A stretch of 64,000 nt of DNA from DAOVRD01 sp964521715. Lineage in GTDB: Bacteria; Planctomycetota; Brocadiia; SM23-32. Positions 36,022-45,800 of the stretch are shown here, piece by piece (positions within the stretch are counted from its first letter, which is position 1; each line of letters begins with the position of its first letter). The notes below the pieces were generated by a model. That model was given only the letters and a program-made list of their open reading frames with translations, had not been told where the DNA came from and did no database searches. Both the position numbers and the translations under genes were made by a program. The DNA lies in contig CAZFSS010000003.1 in assembly GCA_964521715.1 (NCBI GenBank), forward strand, positions 1 to 64,000. The letters are read 5' to 3'.

Positions 36022-36350
36022 GGATGCTACGTTTGGTTTTTCTCTGCACTCCTCAGACGGGGCGGCGCCGGAAACCAGCACGGGCGTACGACGGCACGGC
36101 GGAAGCCGCGCGCGCGTCACCTGCATCGAACTGACTGCGCGGCCGTGCGGGCATCGCCCACGTCTTCCATCCCTACGCGTCAGCCTGCGGCCCTGTACTG
36201 CTACCCGTCGGCCGTCGCTGTTCGGGCCACGGGCAACCGTGGCGTCTCCCTTGCGCCTGCATCCCCGGCCCGCCTGCCGGGAGACCGCAGCCGAGCCGCC
36301 CGAGGCGGGCACGCAGGCGGCGGCGGTCGGACCGATCCGGACAAGAGAAG
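36022..36350 (+). other. Long untranslated leader of the EF-G gene
   Basis: Roughly 320 bases lie between the promoter and the ATG at 36351. No convincing short gene is seen. A stem can form between GCCCGCCT (36268-36275) and AGGCGGGC (36303-36310) shortly before the start. The known SRP RNA, RNase P and 6S RNA core motifs are not present. The length hints at regulation by RNA structure, or at an unrecognised small RNA. Confidence 0.4.
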
Positions 36351-38471
36351 ATGAACAACAGCAAGACCAACTCCCTCGACAAGGCGCGCGTGATCGGCAT
36401 CTTCGCCCACGTGGACGCGGGCAAGACCACCACGTCGGAAGCGGTCCTCTACTGCACCGGCCGCATCCATCGCGTCGGCAGCGTGGACGAGGGCAGCACC
36501 CAGTTGGACTGGATGACGCAGGAGCGCGAGCGGGGCATCACCGTCACGTCGGCTGCGACGACCTGCGACTGGCGCGGCCATCGGATCAACCTGATCGACA
36601 CGCCGGGGCACATCGACTTCTCGGCCGAGGTCGTGCGCTCGATCCGCGTGATCGACGGCGCCGTCATCGTCCTGTGCGGCGTGGGCGGCGTCGAGCCCCA
36701 GACCGAGAGCATCTGGCTGCACGCCGACCGTGAGGAGCTGGCCCGCGTTCTGTTCGTCAACAAACTTGACCGGCGGGGCGCCGACTTCGAGCGCGTCATG
36801 GCCGAGATCCGCGAAAGGCTGACGCCGGACGCCGTGGCGATCCAGCTCCCAATCGGGCAGGAGGGCGGCTTCCGCGGCGTGGTTGACCTGATCGAAGGCA
36901 ACGCCATCGTCCGGCGGGATGATGCTCTGCAGCCGGCGGTCGAGCCGGTCCCCGCCGAGATGGCGGACCGGGTCGCCTCCGCGCGGGCTTCGCTGCTGGA
37001 AGCGGTCTGCGAGACCGATGACGTCCTGCTGGAGGCGTGGCTGGCGGGGCGCGAGCCCGACGCCGCTGTGCTCCGCAGGGCCCTGCGCAGGGCCACGATC
37101 GAGGGCAAGCTGGTCCCGGTGCTCTGCGGCTCCGCCCTGAGGGGGATCGGCATCCAGCCCCTGCTCGACGCGGTCCTCGCGTACCTGCCGGCGCCCGGCG
37201 ACGTGAAGCCCGTGGAGGGCATTGCGCCCGGCGGGGGGGACGCATCGGGGGACGCGGCGGCTGTATTGCAGAGCCTTGCCGACCCCGACGCCCCTCTGTG
37301 CGCCGTGGCGTTCAAGATCGTCAGGGACCCGTACGTCGGGCATCTGACGTGGGTGCGGATCTTCTCCGGGAGGCTCCAGGCGGGCCAGACCGTGCATAAC
37401 CCGCGCGCGGACGCGGACGAGCGCATCCAGCGCATCTACCGGATGCATGCCGACCAGCGGGAGCAGGTGGACGAAGTCTCCGTGGGCGGCGTGGCGGCCC
37501 TGGTCGGGGTCAAATCGGCGGTGACCGGCGACACGCTCTGCGATCCGGCTCATCCGATCGTGCTTGAGACCTTCAGGTTTCCCGAACCGGTCATCATGGT
37601 CGCCCTGGCCCCTCCTTCCGATGAGCAGCAGGAGAGGCTCCATGAGGCCGTGCGGCGCCTGTGCCAGGAGGACCCCACGCTCGTGATGCGCCTGGACACG
37701 GAGACCGACGAGCTGACCCTGGCCGGGATGGGCGAGCTGCACCTGGAGATCGCCGTCGACCGCCTGCGGACCGAGTTCGGCGTGGTTGCGAGCGTAAGCC
37801 TCCCGAAGATCACCTACCGGGAGACGGTGCGTCGCACGGTGGAGGCGGACTTGACCTACCGGAAGCAGACCGGCGGGCACGGCCATTACGCCCGCGTGCG
37901 GCTGCGCGTCGAACCGCTCGAGCGCGGCACGGGCGTCGCATTCGAGAACGAAGCCTCGGCGAGCGACCTCCCGGCCGAAGTCGTGCGTCCCGTGGAGCTG
38001 GGCGTGCGCGAGGCGCTCGGGAACGGCATCCTGGCCGGATGGCCCGTCACGGACCTGCGCGTTACGCTGCTGGACGGCAAGTTCCACGAAATCGACTCGT
38101 CGGGCCAGGACTTCCAGATTGCGGGGTCCATGGCCGTGAAGGACGCGGTGCGCCGGGCGGGGCCCGCCCTGCTTGAACCCGTCATGCGGATCGACCTGAA
38201 CGTGCACGAGGAGGACCTGGGCGCGGTCACGGCGGACGTGAGCCGACGGCGCGGCCGGACAACCGGAATACAGGTGCGCGGAGGCGTCGGCAGCCTGACC
38301 GGCGAGGTCCCGCTGGCTGAGGTGCGCGGCTACGCGACGCAGCTTCGCAGCCTGACGCACGGCCGGGGCACGTTCATCCTGGAATTCCGCCGTTACGAGT
38401 TCGTGCCGGAAGGCATCGCTGAAGCCGTCGTCGCCGAGGCGGGGCTCGGCCGGGACAGGCAGAGCCCCTGA
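36351..38471 (+). CDS. Elongation factor G paralogue
   Basis: The 706-residue GTPase has all G motifs: AHVDAGKTT, RGITVTSAATT (switch I), DTPGHIDF, NKLDRRGA and GSALRG, followed by domains II-V (GGVAALVGVKS, LAGMGELHLEIAVDRL, KQTGGHGHYARV, the VTADVSRRRGR motif). EF-G drives ribosomal translocation or, in some paralogues, ribosome recycling. It stands alone with its own promoter rather than in an rpsL-rpsG-tuf operon, so it is probably a second EF-G; whether the genome has another copy cannot be seen here. Confidence 0.85.
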   Translation: MNNSKTNSLDKARVIGIFAHVDAGKTTTSEAVLYCTGRIHRVGSVDEGSTQLDWMTQERERGITVTSAATTCDWRGHRINLIDTPGHIDFSAEVVRSIRVIDGAVIVLCGVGGVEPQTESIWLHADREELARVLFVNKLDRRGADFERVMAEIRERLTPDAVAIQLPIGQEGGFRGVVDLIEGNAIVRRDDALQPAVEPVPAEMADRVASARASLLEAVCETDDVLLEAWLAGREPDAAVLRRALRRATIEGKLVPVLCGSALRGIGIQPLLDAVLAYLPAPGDVKPVEGIAPGGGDASGDAAAVLQSLADPDAPLCAVAFKIVRDPYVGHLTWVRIFSGRLQAGQTVHNPRADADERIQRIYRMHADQREQVDEVSVGGVAALVGVKSAVTGDTLCDPAHPIVLETFRFPEPVIMVALAPPSDEQQERLHEAVRRLCQEDPTLVMRLDTETDELTLAGMGELHLEIAVDRLRTEFGVVASVSLPKITYRETVRRTVEADLTYRKQTGGHGHYARVRLRVEPLERGTGVAFENEASASDLPAEVVRPVELGVREALGNGILAGWPVTDLRVTLLDGKFHEIDSSGQDFQIAGSMAVKDAVRRAGPALLEPVMRIDLNVHEEDLGAVTADVSRRRGRTTGIQVRGGVGSLTGEVPLAEVRGYATQLRSLTHGRGTFILEFRRYEFVPEGIAEAVVAEAGLGRDRQSP

Positions 38472-38544
38472 CTCGCACAAGCCGGCCGAGTGGAGGGGGG
38501 AAGCACGCCGGGCGGGCCGAGCAGCACGGCATCGCGTGAGTCAG
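38468..38544. repeat. Inverted repeat after the EF-G stop
   Basis: CTGACTC (38468-38474, containing the EF-G stop codon) pairs with GAGTCAG (38538-38544) across the 97-bp gap before the convergent kinase gene. Weak candidate for a terminator; no T-tract. Confidence 0.3.
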
Positions 38545-38568
38545 CCCCCTCGGCGGATGCGCCGGCCC

Positions 38569-41500
38569 TCAGTTGGCTGCGACGGACCAGGGCTCCGCCG
38601 TGAACACCATCATCTGCCCCGGGCCGGCGGTGAGGATGCTCAGGCCGTCGGGGCTGAACGTGGCGCAGTACGCAGAACGGACCCTCGGCCCCGGCAGCGT
38701 CAGCAGTTCATGTTCCGTCTCCGCGTTCCATACCTTGCAGGTCCCGTAGCAGTCGGCGGTGACCACGCGCGTCCCGTCGGGGCTGAAGCTGGCGGAGAAG
38801 ACCGGATTCTCATGTCCCTCCAGGACGGCAAGCTCGGCGCCGCTCCCGGCGTCCCAGACTACTGCCGTCCTATCCTCGCAGCCTGTGGCGATCCGACTGC
38901 CGTCCGGACTGAAGAGGGCCAGCCGGCAGAGGCCCCGCGGGTTCTGGATCGTCAGCATCTCCTGGCCGGTCCGCGCGTCCCAGACGCGGACGGACCAGTC
39001 GACGTGCGTCGTGACCACTCGCTCGCCTCGGGGGTCGAAGGCCGCCGAAACGGCGTCGGGGTGCTCGATGGTGAGGAGTTCCTGCCCCGTCTCGGCGTCT
39101 CGGATGCGCGCCTTCCAGTCCGGGCCGACCGAGACTACCCGTTTGCCTTCGGGTCCCCACGACATAGGATGCAGCGCAGCGCCGCGGAATGCCTCGAACG
39201 TGGCCAGTTCTGCGCCGGTCTCGGCGTCCCATGTCCTCGCGGTTCCGCCCTCATCCAGAGTGGCGGCCCGGCGGCCGTTCGGGCTGAAGGCGCCGGAATG
39301 AAGCGGATGGCCATGACCGACCAGCGCAACCAGCCGCTCGACTGTGTCTGCCTTGAGGATCGCGCAGTCGTGGCTGCCGCTTTCGGCGGGCGAGTTCTGC
39401 CAGTTGGCTCCCAGCGCCCGCGATCCGTCGGGGCTGAAGGCGAGCACGTGGTAGGCGTTCCACTTGCCCCCCAGGCCTTCCTGGAGACTGAGGACGTCCC
39501 AGAGCCTGGCCGTGCCGTCCGAGCCGGTGGTGAGCAGCCGGTCGCCCCCCGGGCTGAACTCAGCGCGCTCGACGGGGCCGCCGTGCCCGGCGAACACAAA
39601 CAGTTGGCTTCCCGTCTCGGCGTCCCAGACGCGAGCCGTCGCGTCTGCGCTTGCGGTGGCCAACCACTTGCCGTCGGGAGCGAACGCGGCCCACAGTATC
39701 GGGAACTCGTGGGCCTGGAACGTCTTCAGCATCTCTCCGGTGTCGGCGCGCCACAGCGTCACGGCGCCTTCTCTGGTGGCCGTCGCGACCCTGTCCCCCT
39801 GGGGGCTGAAGGCGGCCGTCGCCACGCCGAACGGCTGCGGCGCCAGCGCCTGTAGCTCGCGTCCGGTCCGGGCGTCCCAGATCCTGGCCACGCCGTCCAC
39901 GCCCGAGCTCAACACGCGTCCACCATCCGGGCTGAAGGCTGCCATGTGGACGTCGCCCTCGTGCCCTGCAAACACGAGCAATTCCCGCCCGGTCTCGGCG
40001 TCCCAGATCCTGGCCGTCCCGTCTGCGCTCGCTGTTGCCACCCGTTTGCCGTCGGGGCTGAAACACCCCGACCAGACCGTGCCTGAGTGCCCATGGAGGA
40101 CCGCCAGCTCCCTGCCGCTCCGGGCGTCCCAGATGCCGGCCGTGTTGTCCTCTCTGGGTATCACGACGCGCAGGCCGTCCGGGCTGAAACCGTCGGCCCG
40201 CGGGCCGCGCCGCACGGGCTGGCAGGAGCAGGCCGTGCTTTGGCCGGTCTGCATATTCCACGTCTTCACGGTGCCGACGAAGGTAGTCCCAACGACCGTG
40301 CTGCCGTCCGGCCCGAACGCTGCTGCGGCCAGGACCTCCGGCTCTGCCGAGAGCAGCCGCAGCTCCGGGTGGCACATCTTGTGCAGGTAGGCCCACTCCC
40401 AGTTGCGGAAGGGCTGCGGGCAGTCATCCAGCAGCCGACGCACCCAGGAGTACTCCCTCTCGTGCAACTTGGCGCCGGCCAGGTTGATCCTGGCGGAGTA
40501 TGCCTCGCCTTCGGCCAGCTTCCGGGCCTGCTCGGCCCGCCGCTCGGACACGAGGGCGCCGTTGCGCTCGGCCCGGACGCGGAAGAATGCGAAGAGCACG
40601 GCCGCAGTGACCATCACCATGGCGCATACGGCCGGGATGAGCACGGTCCGGTAGCGCCGCACAAGTCGGCGCAGCTCGTAGATGGCGCTGGCCCGCTTGG
40701 CTTCTATGGGCTCTCCGGACAGGTACCTGCTGATGTCCTCGGCCATCTCTCTGGCGCTCTGGTAGCGGCGTTCCTTGTCCTTGTTCAGCGCCGTCAGGAC
40801 GACGGTCTCCAGGTCCTCGTCTATGCTCGGATCGACCTTGCCGGGACGGACCGGCTGCTCCTCTCTGATCGCCTGCATCACATCAATCGCGTCGCCGACA
40901 GCCGAGTCCACGGGCAGCCGGCCGGTCAGCGCCTCATAAAGGATCACGCCCAGCGCGTAGACATCCGTCCGCGTGTCGATCTCCCGCGGCCTGCCCAGCG
41001 TCTGCTCCGGGGCCATGTAGCTCACCGTGCCAAGCACTTCCCCGTCCTGGGTGACGAAGAGCGGCGCGACGCCGTTTCTCGTTTCCGTCAGCTTCGCCAC
41101 GCCGAAGTCCAGGATCTTCGGCTGGCCGCTCTGGTCCACCAGGATGTTGGACGGTTTCAGGTCGCGGTGAATGACGCCGTGCCGATGTGCATGGGCCATG
41201 GCCTCGCACACGCGCTGCATCAGCAGGAGCCTCTCGCGGCGCGGCGGATTGTGCGCCTGCAGGTATCGGTCGAGGCGGGCGCCCTCGACCAGGTCCATGG
41301 TGAAGTAGAGCTGGCCGCCCGCTGCGCCGAAGTCATGGACTCTCACCAGGCCCGGATGGCGCAGGTCGGCGACGGCCAGCGCCTCCCGCTCGAAGCGCAG
41401 GCGCTGCGCTTCCGTGGCCAGTGCGCCTCCCCTCAGGACCTTGAGCGCGACCAGGCCGTCGGATCCTTGCTGGCGGGCCCTGTAGACTGCGCCTGCGCCG

Positions 41501-41817
41501 CCTCCGCCGAGCGAGTCCAGGATGTCGTAGCCGGGGATCAACGGTGCCCGGGTCTGGTCCGAGGCGCGCGAACGGCTGACGACGTGGATCGTCTCGTGGT
41601 CCTGGATCTGCAACTGCCTGTCCCGCAGGCGGCCCTGAAGGTACTCGACCTGCTCCCGTGTCAGTGCTCCCTGCTGCACGAGCCAGTCGGTGGCGGGCAG
41701 GTCCTCAGGCAGCGTTCCGAGCCGGTCCACCCAGAGCCGGGATTCCCTCAGGGAGAGGATACCCTCATCCGCAGCCAGTTGAACGAGCAGGCGGGCAAGC
41801 CTCCGGCCGGCCTCCAT
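38569..41817 (-). CDS. Ser/Thr protein kinase with transmembrane helix and WD40 propellers
   Basis: The 1082-residue protein has an N-terminal helical region, then a kinase domain (about residues 95-365) with SLGGGGAGAVYRA, VALKVLRGG, HRDLKPSNILVD, LDFGVAK and YMAPEQ motifs, all complete. A transmembrane helix follows (LIPAVCAMVMVTAAVLFAFF, about 395-415), then a coiled segment and about twelve to fourteen WD40 repeats of the FSPDGxRVxTAS ... VWDAxTG type, enough for two propellers. The kinase is cytoplasmic and the propellers are outside. This architecture is typical of Planctomycetota. GAGGAGG precedes the chosen ATG. Confidence 0.9.
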   Translation of the reverse strand: MEAGRRLARLLVQLAADEGILSLRESRLWVDRLGTLPEDLPATDWLVQQGALTREQVEYLQGRLRDRQLQIQDHETIHVVSRSRASDQTRAPLIPGYDILDSLGGGGAGAVYRARQQGSDGLVALKVLRGGALATEAQRLRFEREALAVADLRHPGLVRVHDFGAAGGQLYFTMDLVEGARLDRYLQAHNPPRRERLLLMQRVCEAMAHAHRHGVIHRDLKPSNILVDQSGQPKILDFGVAKLTETRNGVAPLFVTQDGEVLGTVSYMAPEQTLGRPREIDTRTDVYALGVILYEALTGRLPVDSAVGDAIDVMQAIREEQPVRPGKVDPSIDEDLETVVLTALNKDKERRYQSAREMAEDISRYLSGEPIEAKRASAIYELRRLVRRYRTVLIPAVCAMVMVTAAVLFAFFRVRAERNGALVSERRAEQARKLAEGEAYSARINLAGAKLHEREYSWVRRLLDDCPQPFRNWEWAYLHKMCHPELRLLSAEPEVLAAAAFGPDGSTVVGTTFVGTVKTWNMQTGQSTACSCQPVRRGPRADGFSPDGLRVVIPREDNTAGIWDARSGRELAVLHGHSGTVWSGCFSPDGKRVATASADGTARIWDAETGRELLVFAGHEGDVHMAAFSPDGGRVLSSGVDGVARIWDARTGRELQALAPQPFGVATAAFSPQGDRVATATREGAVTLWRADTGEMLKTFQAHEFPILWAAFAPDGKWLATASADATARVWDAETGSQLFVFAGHGGPVERAEFSPGGDRLLTTGSDGTARLWDVLSLQEGLGGKWNAYHVLAFSPDGSRALGANWQNSPAESGSHDCAILKADTVERLVALVGHGHPLHSGAFSPNGRRAATLDEGGTARTWDAETGAELATFEAFRGAALHPMSWGPEGKRVVSVGPDWKARIRDAETGQELLTIEHPDAVSAAFDPRGERVVTTHVDWSVRVWDARTGQEMLTIQNPRGLCRLALFSPDGSRIATGCEDRTAVVWDAGSGAELAVLEGHENPVFSASFSPDGTRVVTADCYGTCKVWNAETEHELLTLPGPRVRSAYCATFSPDGLSILTAGPGQMMVFTAEPWSVAAN

Positions 41818-41888
41818 GTGGTGTCTCCTCCTCTGCGGATCCCCGCATGCCCGCAGGGCGAGCATCGATTCCGCGCTTCATCGGCGCG

Positions 41889-41918
41889 ATTGTAGTCGCC
41901 CGGCCGCAGGGGCGTCAA
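41889..41918 (-). promoter_or_regulatory. Promoter of the WD40 kinase gene
   Basis: On the minus strand TTGACG (41918-41913) and TACAAT (41894-41889) are 18 bp apart, about 70 bases before the start at 41817. It lies in the 383-bp divergent region shared with the hydrogenase promoter. Confidence 0.55.
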
Positions 41919-42021
41919 TGTAAGTCCCGGCCCGGGCCGAGTGCGGTCGAGGCGTCCCGGGCAAGGCCGGCCTTTCCACGATGATCGGAGGCGAATTCGT
42001 GCGAGAGCCTCGCCGATTTCC

Positions 42022-42050
42022 TTGACCACTGGCACTGCTCGGTTTACCAT
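42022..42050 (+). promoter_or_regulatory. Promoter of the hydrogenase operon
   Basis: TTGACC (42022-42027) and TACCAT (42045-42050) are 17 bp apart, giving a leader of about 145 bases before the first gene. The -10 hexamer and the following G match the CODH/ACS promoter at 14876-14903. Confidence 0.6.
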
Positions 42051-42200
42051 GCCCCGTTCTCTTGGTTGCTGCGCGCGCATCGCCGGCCCGGCGTTGCCCG
42101 CAATCGGGGGGCCGGAAGTCTCCGGCCTCTGTTGGCTGGCCGCACTGAGCGCCGGAACCATCGCAGGGCGCTCGGCGATCACAGCATCAGGAAGCTGCGC

Positions 42201-43274
42201 ATGGCGGAGCCGAGATTCGTTCCCGACGCCAAACTGGTCGACCTCCTCAAGGGCCTGCCCGGGGGCCGCAAAGTCGTCAACGTGTCTTCGGACGAGACTC
42301 AGGTCTGGGCTGACCTCGGCGAGTCCGATCCTTCGCAGGTAGCCGCGGGCCTGCGGGGGCCCCGTCCCTTCAATTCCTTCAAGGGCGCCCTGATGCCTGC
42401 CACAGAGCTGGTGGCCAGGTACGGGAAGGCAGAGGGCGACCCCCTGGAGGAGATATCGGATCTGACGGTGGCCGTCATCGGCGTGCGCGGCTGCGAGTGC
42501 CGGGCCATCACGTACCTGGACAGGATCATGCTGGACGAGCCGATGGCGGATCCCTTCTACCGCACGCGCCGCGACAACGCCTTCATCGTGGGGGTCGACT
42601 GCGCGGTGCCCGCCGACACGTGCTTCTGCAACCTGCTGGCCGAGGCCGCCTACCCCGAGGTGAACTACGACCTGGACCTCTCGCCGATAGACGATGGTTT
42701 CCTCGTGAAAGCCGGCAGCGAGAACGGCCGCGAGGCCCTGGAAGGCCGCGGGTCCTTGCTGGCCGAGCCCACGGCCGGGCAGCTCGAGCAGCGCAAGCGC
42801 ATGCGCCTGTCCGCCGCCGAGCGGTTGACGGAGCAGAACGCCGAGTACGAGTTCCCCGAGGACTTCGCGTCCGGGTTGCCGCAGACGCTGGAGCAGTTGT
42901 TCTGGCGGGCGGAGCTGGGCAATTGCGTGCAGTGCGGCGGGTGCACGGCCGTCTGCCCGCAGTGCTACTGCTTCCTGCTTTACGATCAGCGGACGGACGG
43001 CGATGCCTACGAGCGCGGGCGCCTGTGGGACAGCTGCCAGTTCACGGGCTATTCCCAGATGGCCGCGCCGGCGGGGCTGGCCAAGCCCGACCCGCGCCGC
43101 GAGCACATGAGCAAGTTCCAGCACAGGTTTGCCCACAAGTTCTGGTATAACCCCTTGACTCTAGGCATCCTGGGTTGTGTGGGCTGCGGACGGTGCGCCG
43201 CCACCTGTCCGGGCAAGATCGACCTGCGCAGGGTCCTTTCCAACGTGAACAAGGCATGCGCTGAACATGGGTGA
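42201..43274 (+). CDS. 4Fe-4S subunit, sulfhydrogenase beta / AsrA-like
   Basis: The 357-residue protein resembles the iron-sulfur beta subunit of soluble [NiFe] hydrogenases and anaerobic sulfite reductase subunit A. The C-terminal part has two [4Fe-4S] motifs, CVQCGGCTAVCP (from Cys242) and CVGCGRCAATCP (about residue 326). Upstream lie GVRGCECRAI and CAVPADTCFCN, also typical. It normally passes electrons between the FAD subunit and a hydrogenase or reductase. The usual delta and alpha hydrogenase partners are absent; instead an Ech/Mbh complex follows. The ATG at 42201 has AGGAAG six bases upstream. It overlaps the next gene by 8 bases. Confidence 0.85.
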   Translation: MAEPRFVPDAKLVDLLKGLPGGRKVVNVSSDETQVWADLGESDPSQVAAGLRGPRPFNSFKGALMPATELVARYGKAEGDPLEEISDLTVAVIGVRGCECRAITYLDRIMLDEPMADPFYRTRRDNAFIVGVDCAVPADTCFCNLLAEAAYPEVNYDLDLSPIDDGFLVKAGSENGREALEGRGSLLAEPTAGQLEQRKRMRLSAAERLTEQNAEYEFPEDFASGLPQTLEQLFWRAELGNCVQCGGCTAVCPQCYCFLLYDQRTDGDAYERGRLWDSCQFTGYSQMAAPAGLAKPDPRREHMSKFQHRFAHKFWYNPLTLGILGCVGCGRCAATCPGKIDLRRVLSNVNKACAEHG

Positions 43275-44091
43275 GAACGTTTACCGGCCGATCCGAGCCG
43301 AACTGCTTGAGGTCAAGCAGGAAACGCCCACGATCAAGACCTTCCGGATAGCCCCGGACGAACCGGTTCCGTTTCGGGCGGGGCAGTTCGTCCAGTTGAC
43401 CATGCCCGGCGTCGGCGAGGCGCCGTTCACCCCCTCCTCGTCCCCGTCGGTTGAGGACGAGATGGAGATCACGATCCTCAAGACCGGATCGGTGACGGAT
43501 GCGCTGCACGACCTGCAAGGCGCCGGCGTCGACCTCGGCGTGCGTGGGCCGTTCGGCAAGGGCTACCCGACCGAAAAGATGAAGGGCCACAACGTGCTGG
43601 TCATCGGCGGAGGGGTCGGCCTGGCGCCGCTGCGGTCGCTGCTGCACTACCTGTTCGAGCACATCGAGGACTACAGCCGGGTCGACATCAAGTACGGCTC
43701 GCGCAATCCGTCGGAGCTCCTCTACAGGGACAGCTTCCAGGAGTGGGCGGGCCGCGACAAGGTCTCCTTCGACGTGAGCGTGGACGTGGCCGGCGACGGC
43801 TGGGACGGCAAAGTCGGCGTGGTCACGACGCTGCTGAAGGACTTCGACTACGACATCAAGGACACCTACGTCGTGAGCTGCGGGCCGCTCATCATGCTCC
43901 GGTTCGTGACGCTGACGTGCCTGAACGTCGGGTTCCAGCCGGACCACATCTACCTTTCAATGAACCGCAAGATGAGCTGCGGGTTCGGCAAGTGCGGCCG
44001 CTGCAACATCGGGCCCTACTACCTGTGCAAGGACGGCCCGGACGTCTGCTACGAGACCATCAAGGATTACAAGGATGCCTTCTCCCTCTGA
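43267..44091 (+). CDS. FAD/NAD(P)-binding subunit, sulfhydrogenase gamma / AsrB-like
   Basis: The 274-residue protein is of the ferredoxin-NADP reductase type: FAD-binding FRAGQFVQLTMPG, the dinucleotide motif VIGGGVGLAPLRSLL (about residues 113-127), CGP near the end of the NAD domain and a terminal [2Fe-2S] motif CGFGKCGRC ... C as in PyrK. With the preceding subunit it forms an NAD(P)H:ferredoxin-type electron module. It overlaps both neighbours (8 and 17 bases), so the three are translated together. Confidence 0.88.
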   Translation: MGENVYRPIRAELLEVKQETPTIKTFRIAPDEPVPFRAGQFVQLTMPGVGEAPFTPSSSPSVEDEMEITILKTGSVTDALHDLQGAGVDLGVRGPFGKGYPTEKMKGHNVLVIGGGVGLAPLRSLLHYLFEHIEDYSRVDIKYGSRNPSELLYRDSFQEWAGRDKVSFDVSVDVAGDGWDGKVGVVTTLLKDFDYDIKDTYVVSCGPLIMLRFVTLTCLNVGFQPDHIYLSMNRKMSCGFGKCGRCNIGPYYLCKDGPDVCYETIKDYKDAFSL

Positions 44092-45781
44092 CAAGGCCGC
44101 GCCGCGTTGCCTCCTGTGCTCCATGCATTGCCCGATAGGGGCGAAGGTGGACGCGCTGGGGCACGTGCACACCGTCTTCGGGCCGGACCTGGGACGTGAC
44201 CGGGGCGCCTGCGTGCGCGCTCTCACGGCGGCTCGGCTCGTGGATGCGCCCGAGCGCCTCTTCGCGGCCCGGTCCGGCGGCAAGACGACGTCGGCCGAAG
44301 CCGCTCTGAGGAGCATCGTGTCCGCCGCGTCGGATCGCGGCGCCGGCGAGCTGGCCGTTATGGTGGACGTCAACCGGCCGCTGGAGGGAGTGCTGGCCGT
44401 AGCGGCCGTCTGCCGGGATGCCGGCGTGCGCTTCTGCGCGTGCGCCCCTCCGGAAGACCTGCCTCTCGTGCGCGCCGGCCTGACCGCCGCCGCCCCGTTC
44501 GAGCAGATCGTCGGGTGCGACTTCGTGCTGGCGGTGGGCGACCCGTTTAGCTCGCATCCCGCGGTTGCCCGGCCCGTGCGCGACATGCAGTTCCGCGAGC
44601 GCGGCAACCGGCTCGCCTGCGTTGACTCCGCCCGGGGCCGCACCTGCCGCGGCGCCAATCAAGCCGTCACCGTGAGCCCGATGAAGGTGGCCGGCTTCAT
44701 GGCCGCGCTGGCGGTGGCGTGCGGCGCGAAGTCGGTCGGGGCGGCGCTCGGCAAGAAGAGCGCCGAAGAGGTCTGCGCCGCGCTCGACGTTCCCGCTGAA
44801 TCGGTCAACGCGCTTACCGCCGGCCTGAAGGGCGCCAAGTCGCCCGGCGTCATCCTGTCGCATTCGCTCGGCCGGTACGCGCACGGCGCCGCCGTGGCGG
44901 CGATCGTCAAGGAGACGGCAGCCGCCGTGGGCGCGAAGGTCTGGCCGCTCCTGGTCTCGACCAACTCGGCCGCGCTCCCCGCGCTGAAGGCCATGTTCGG
45001 GTCAGTCGACCTGGCCGGGCTGATTCGGGACGTGGAGGCCGGACGGATCCGGGGCCTGTTCGTGATCGGGCTCGACCCGGTTGCGATGCTGCCGGCCAAG
45101 CTGTGGCGGGCGCTTTCGGAGCGCGCCGACCTGCTGGGTTGGGCCGGGTCGCTGGAGAGCGACGTCTGCGCGCAGGCGGCTCACGTTCTGCCGCTGGCCT
45201 TCCCGTGGGAGGAAGGCGGAACGGTTCTCGATCCGGCCGGCAAACCGGTCGGGAGCCCGGCCTGGCTCGCCGCGCCCCCCACGGTGCTGACCTTGGAGGA
45301 CCTGGCGGATAAGGCGGCGTCCTGCGCCGGGATCTCTCCGCCGTACGCGCCGGGCGTGGACGCCCTGCTGGCAGGGGCGGGTCCCGCCGCGCGGGCCGAG
45401 AAGTTGATCGGACCGGAGATACTGGAGGCGGTCGAGGCCGGCGAGGGCAAGGCGCTGCTGGTCGCGGCGCCCGAGCCGCAGGGATACACCGGCGGCCTGT
45501 CGCTCGCCGTCTCGAGCTGGCAGCGCAGGCTGGCGGCGGAGGAGTGCGCCCTCCTGTCGGCGCGGCTTGCCGCCGAGCTTGGCATAGCGGCGCGCGGCGC
45601 CGTGGTGCTGAGCAACGGCGCGGAGACCACGGTTCCGTGCAAGCCCTCCTCCGGCGGCGAGGGAAGGTTGGTGGCGCTTCCGGCTCACTGGGACGTGTTG
45701 AGGGAATTGTTGCAGTGGCAGGGGGCGGACGGTGCCGTGGAGCCGGCTCCTGCCCTGGTCGGCATACGTAAGGCCGAGTGA
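44075..45781 (+). CDS. Molybdopterin-oxidoreductase-like subunit, short and probably non-catalytic
   Basis: An N-terminal [4Fe-4S] motif CLLCSMHC plus a distal Cys (Cys12, Cys15, Cys19, Cys46) is followed by a molybdopterin-oxidoreductase fold with LAVGDPFSSHPAVARPVRDM resembling the family's nucleotide-binding segment. At 568 residues it is shorter than catalytic formate dehydrogenases, and no catalytic Cys or Sec context (like HxPxxxxxU/C) is recognisable. It thus resembles NuoG or FwdB-type subunits and may have only electron-transfer or structural roles, or bind a pterin without formate activity. It lies between an NAD(P)H module and a ferredoxin. Confidence 0.7.
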   Translation: MPSPSDKAAPRCLLCSMHCPIGAKVDALGHVHTVFGPDLGRDRGACVRALTAARLVDAPERLFAARSGGKTTSAEAALRSIVSAASDRGAGELAVMVDVNRPLEGVLAVAAVCRDAGVRFCACAPPEDLPLVRAGLTAAAPFEQIVGCDFVLAVGDPFSSHPAVARPVRDMQFRERGNRLACVDSARGRTCRGANQAVTVSPMKVAGFMAALAVACGAKSVGAALGKKSAEEVCAALDVPAESVNALTAGLKGAKSPGVILSHSLGRYAHGAAVAAIVKETAAAVGAKVWPLLVSTNSAALPALKAMFGSVDLAGLIRDVEAGRIRGLFVIGLDPVAMLPAKLWRALSERADLLGWAGSLESDVCAQAAHVLPLAFPWEEGGTVLDPAGKPVGSPAWLAAPPTVLTLEDLADKAASCAGISPPYAPGVDALLAGAGPAARAEKLIGPEILEAVEAGEGKALLVAAPEPQGYTGGLSLAVSSWQRRLAAEECALLSARLAAELGIAARGAVVLSNGAETTVPCKPSSGGEGRLVALPAHWDVLRELLQWQGADGAVEPAPALVGIRKAE

Positions 45782-45800
45782 GACTCGGCGAGGGAATCGC

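Noticed and set aside
44075..45781. Catalytic formate dehydrogenase
   Set aside because: Too short, and no catalytic Cys or Sec context is recognised; only the Fe-S and pterin-fold features are supported.
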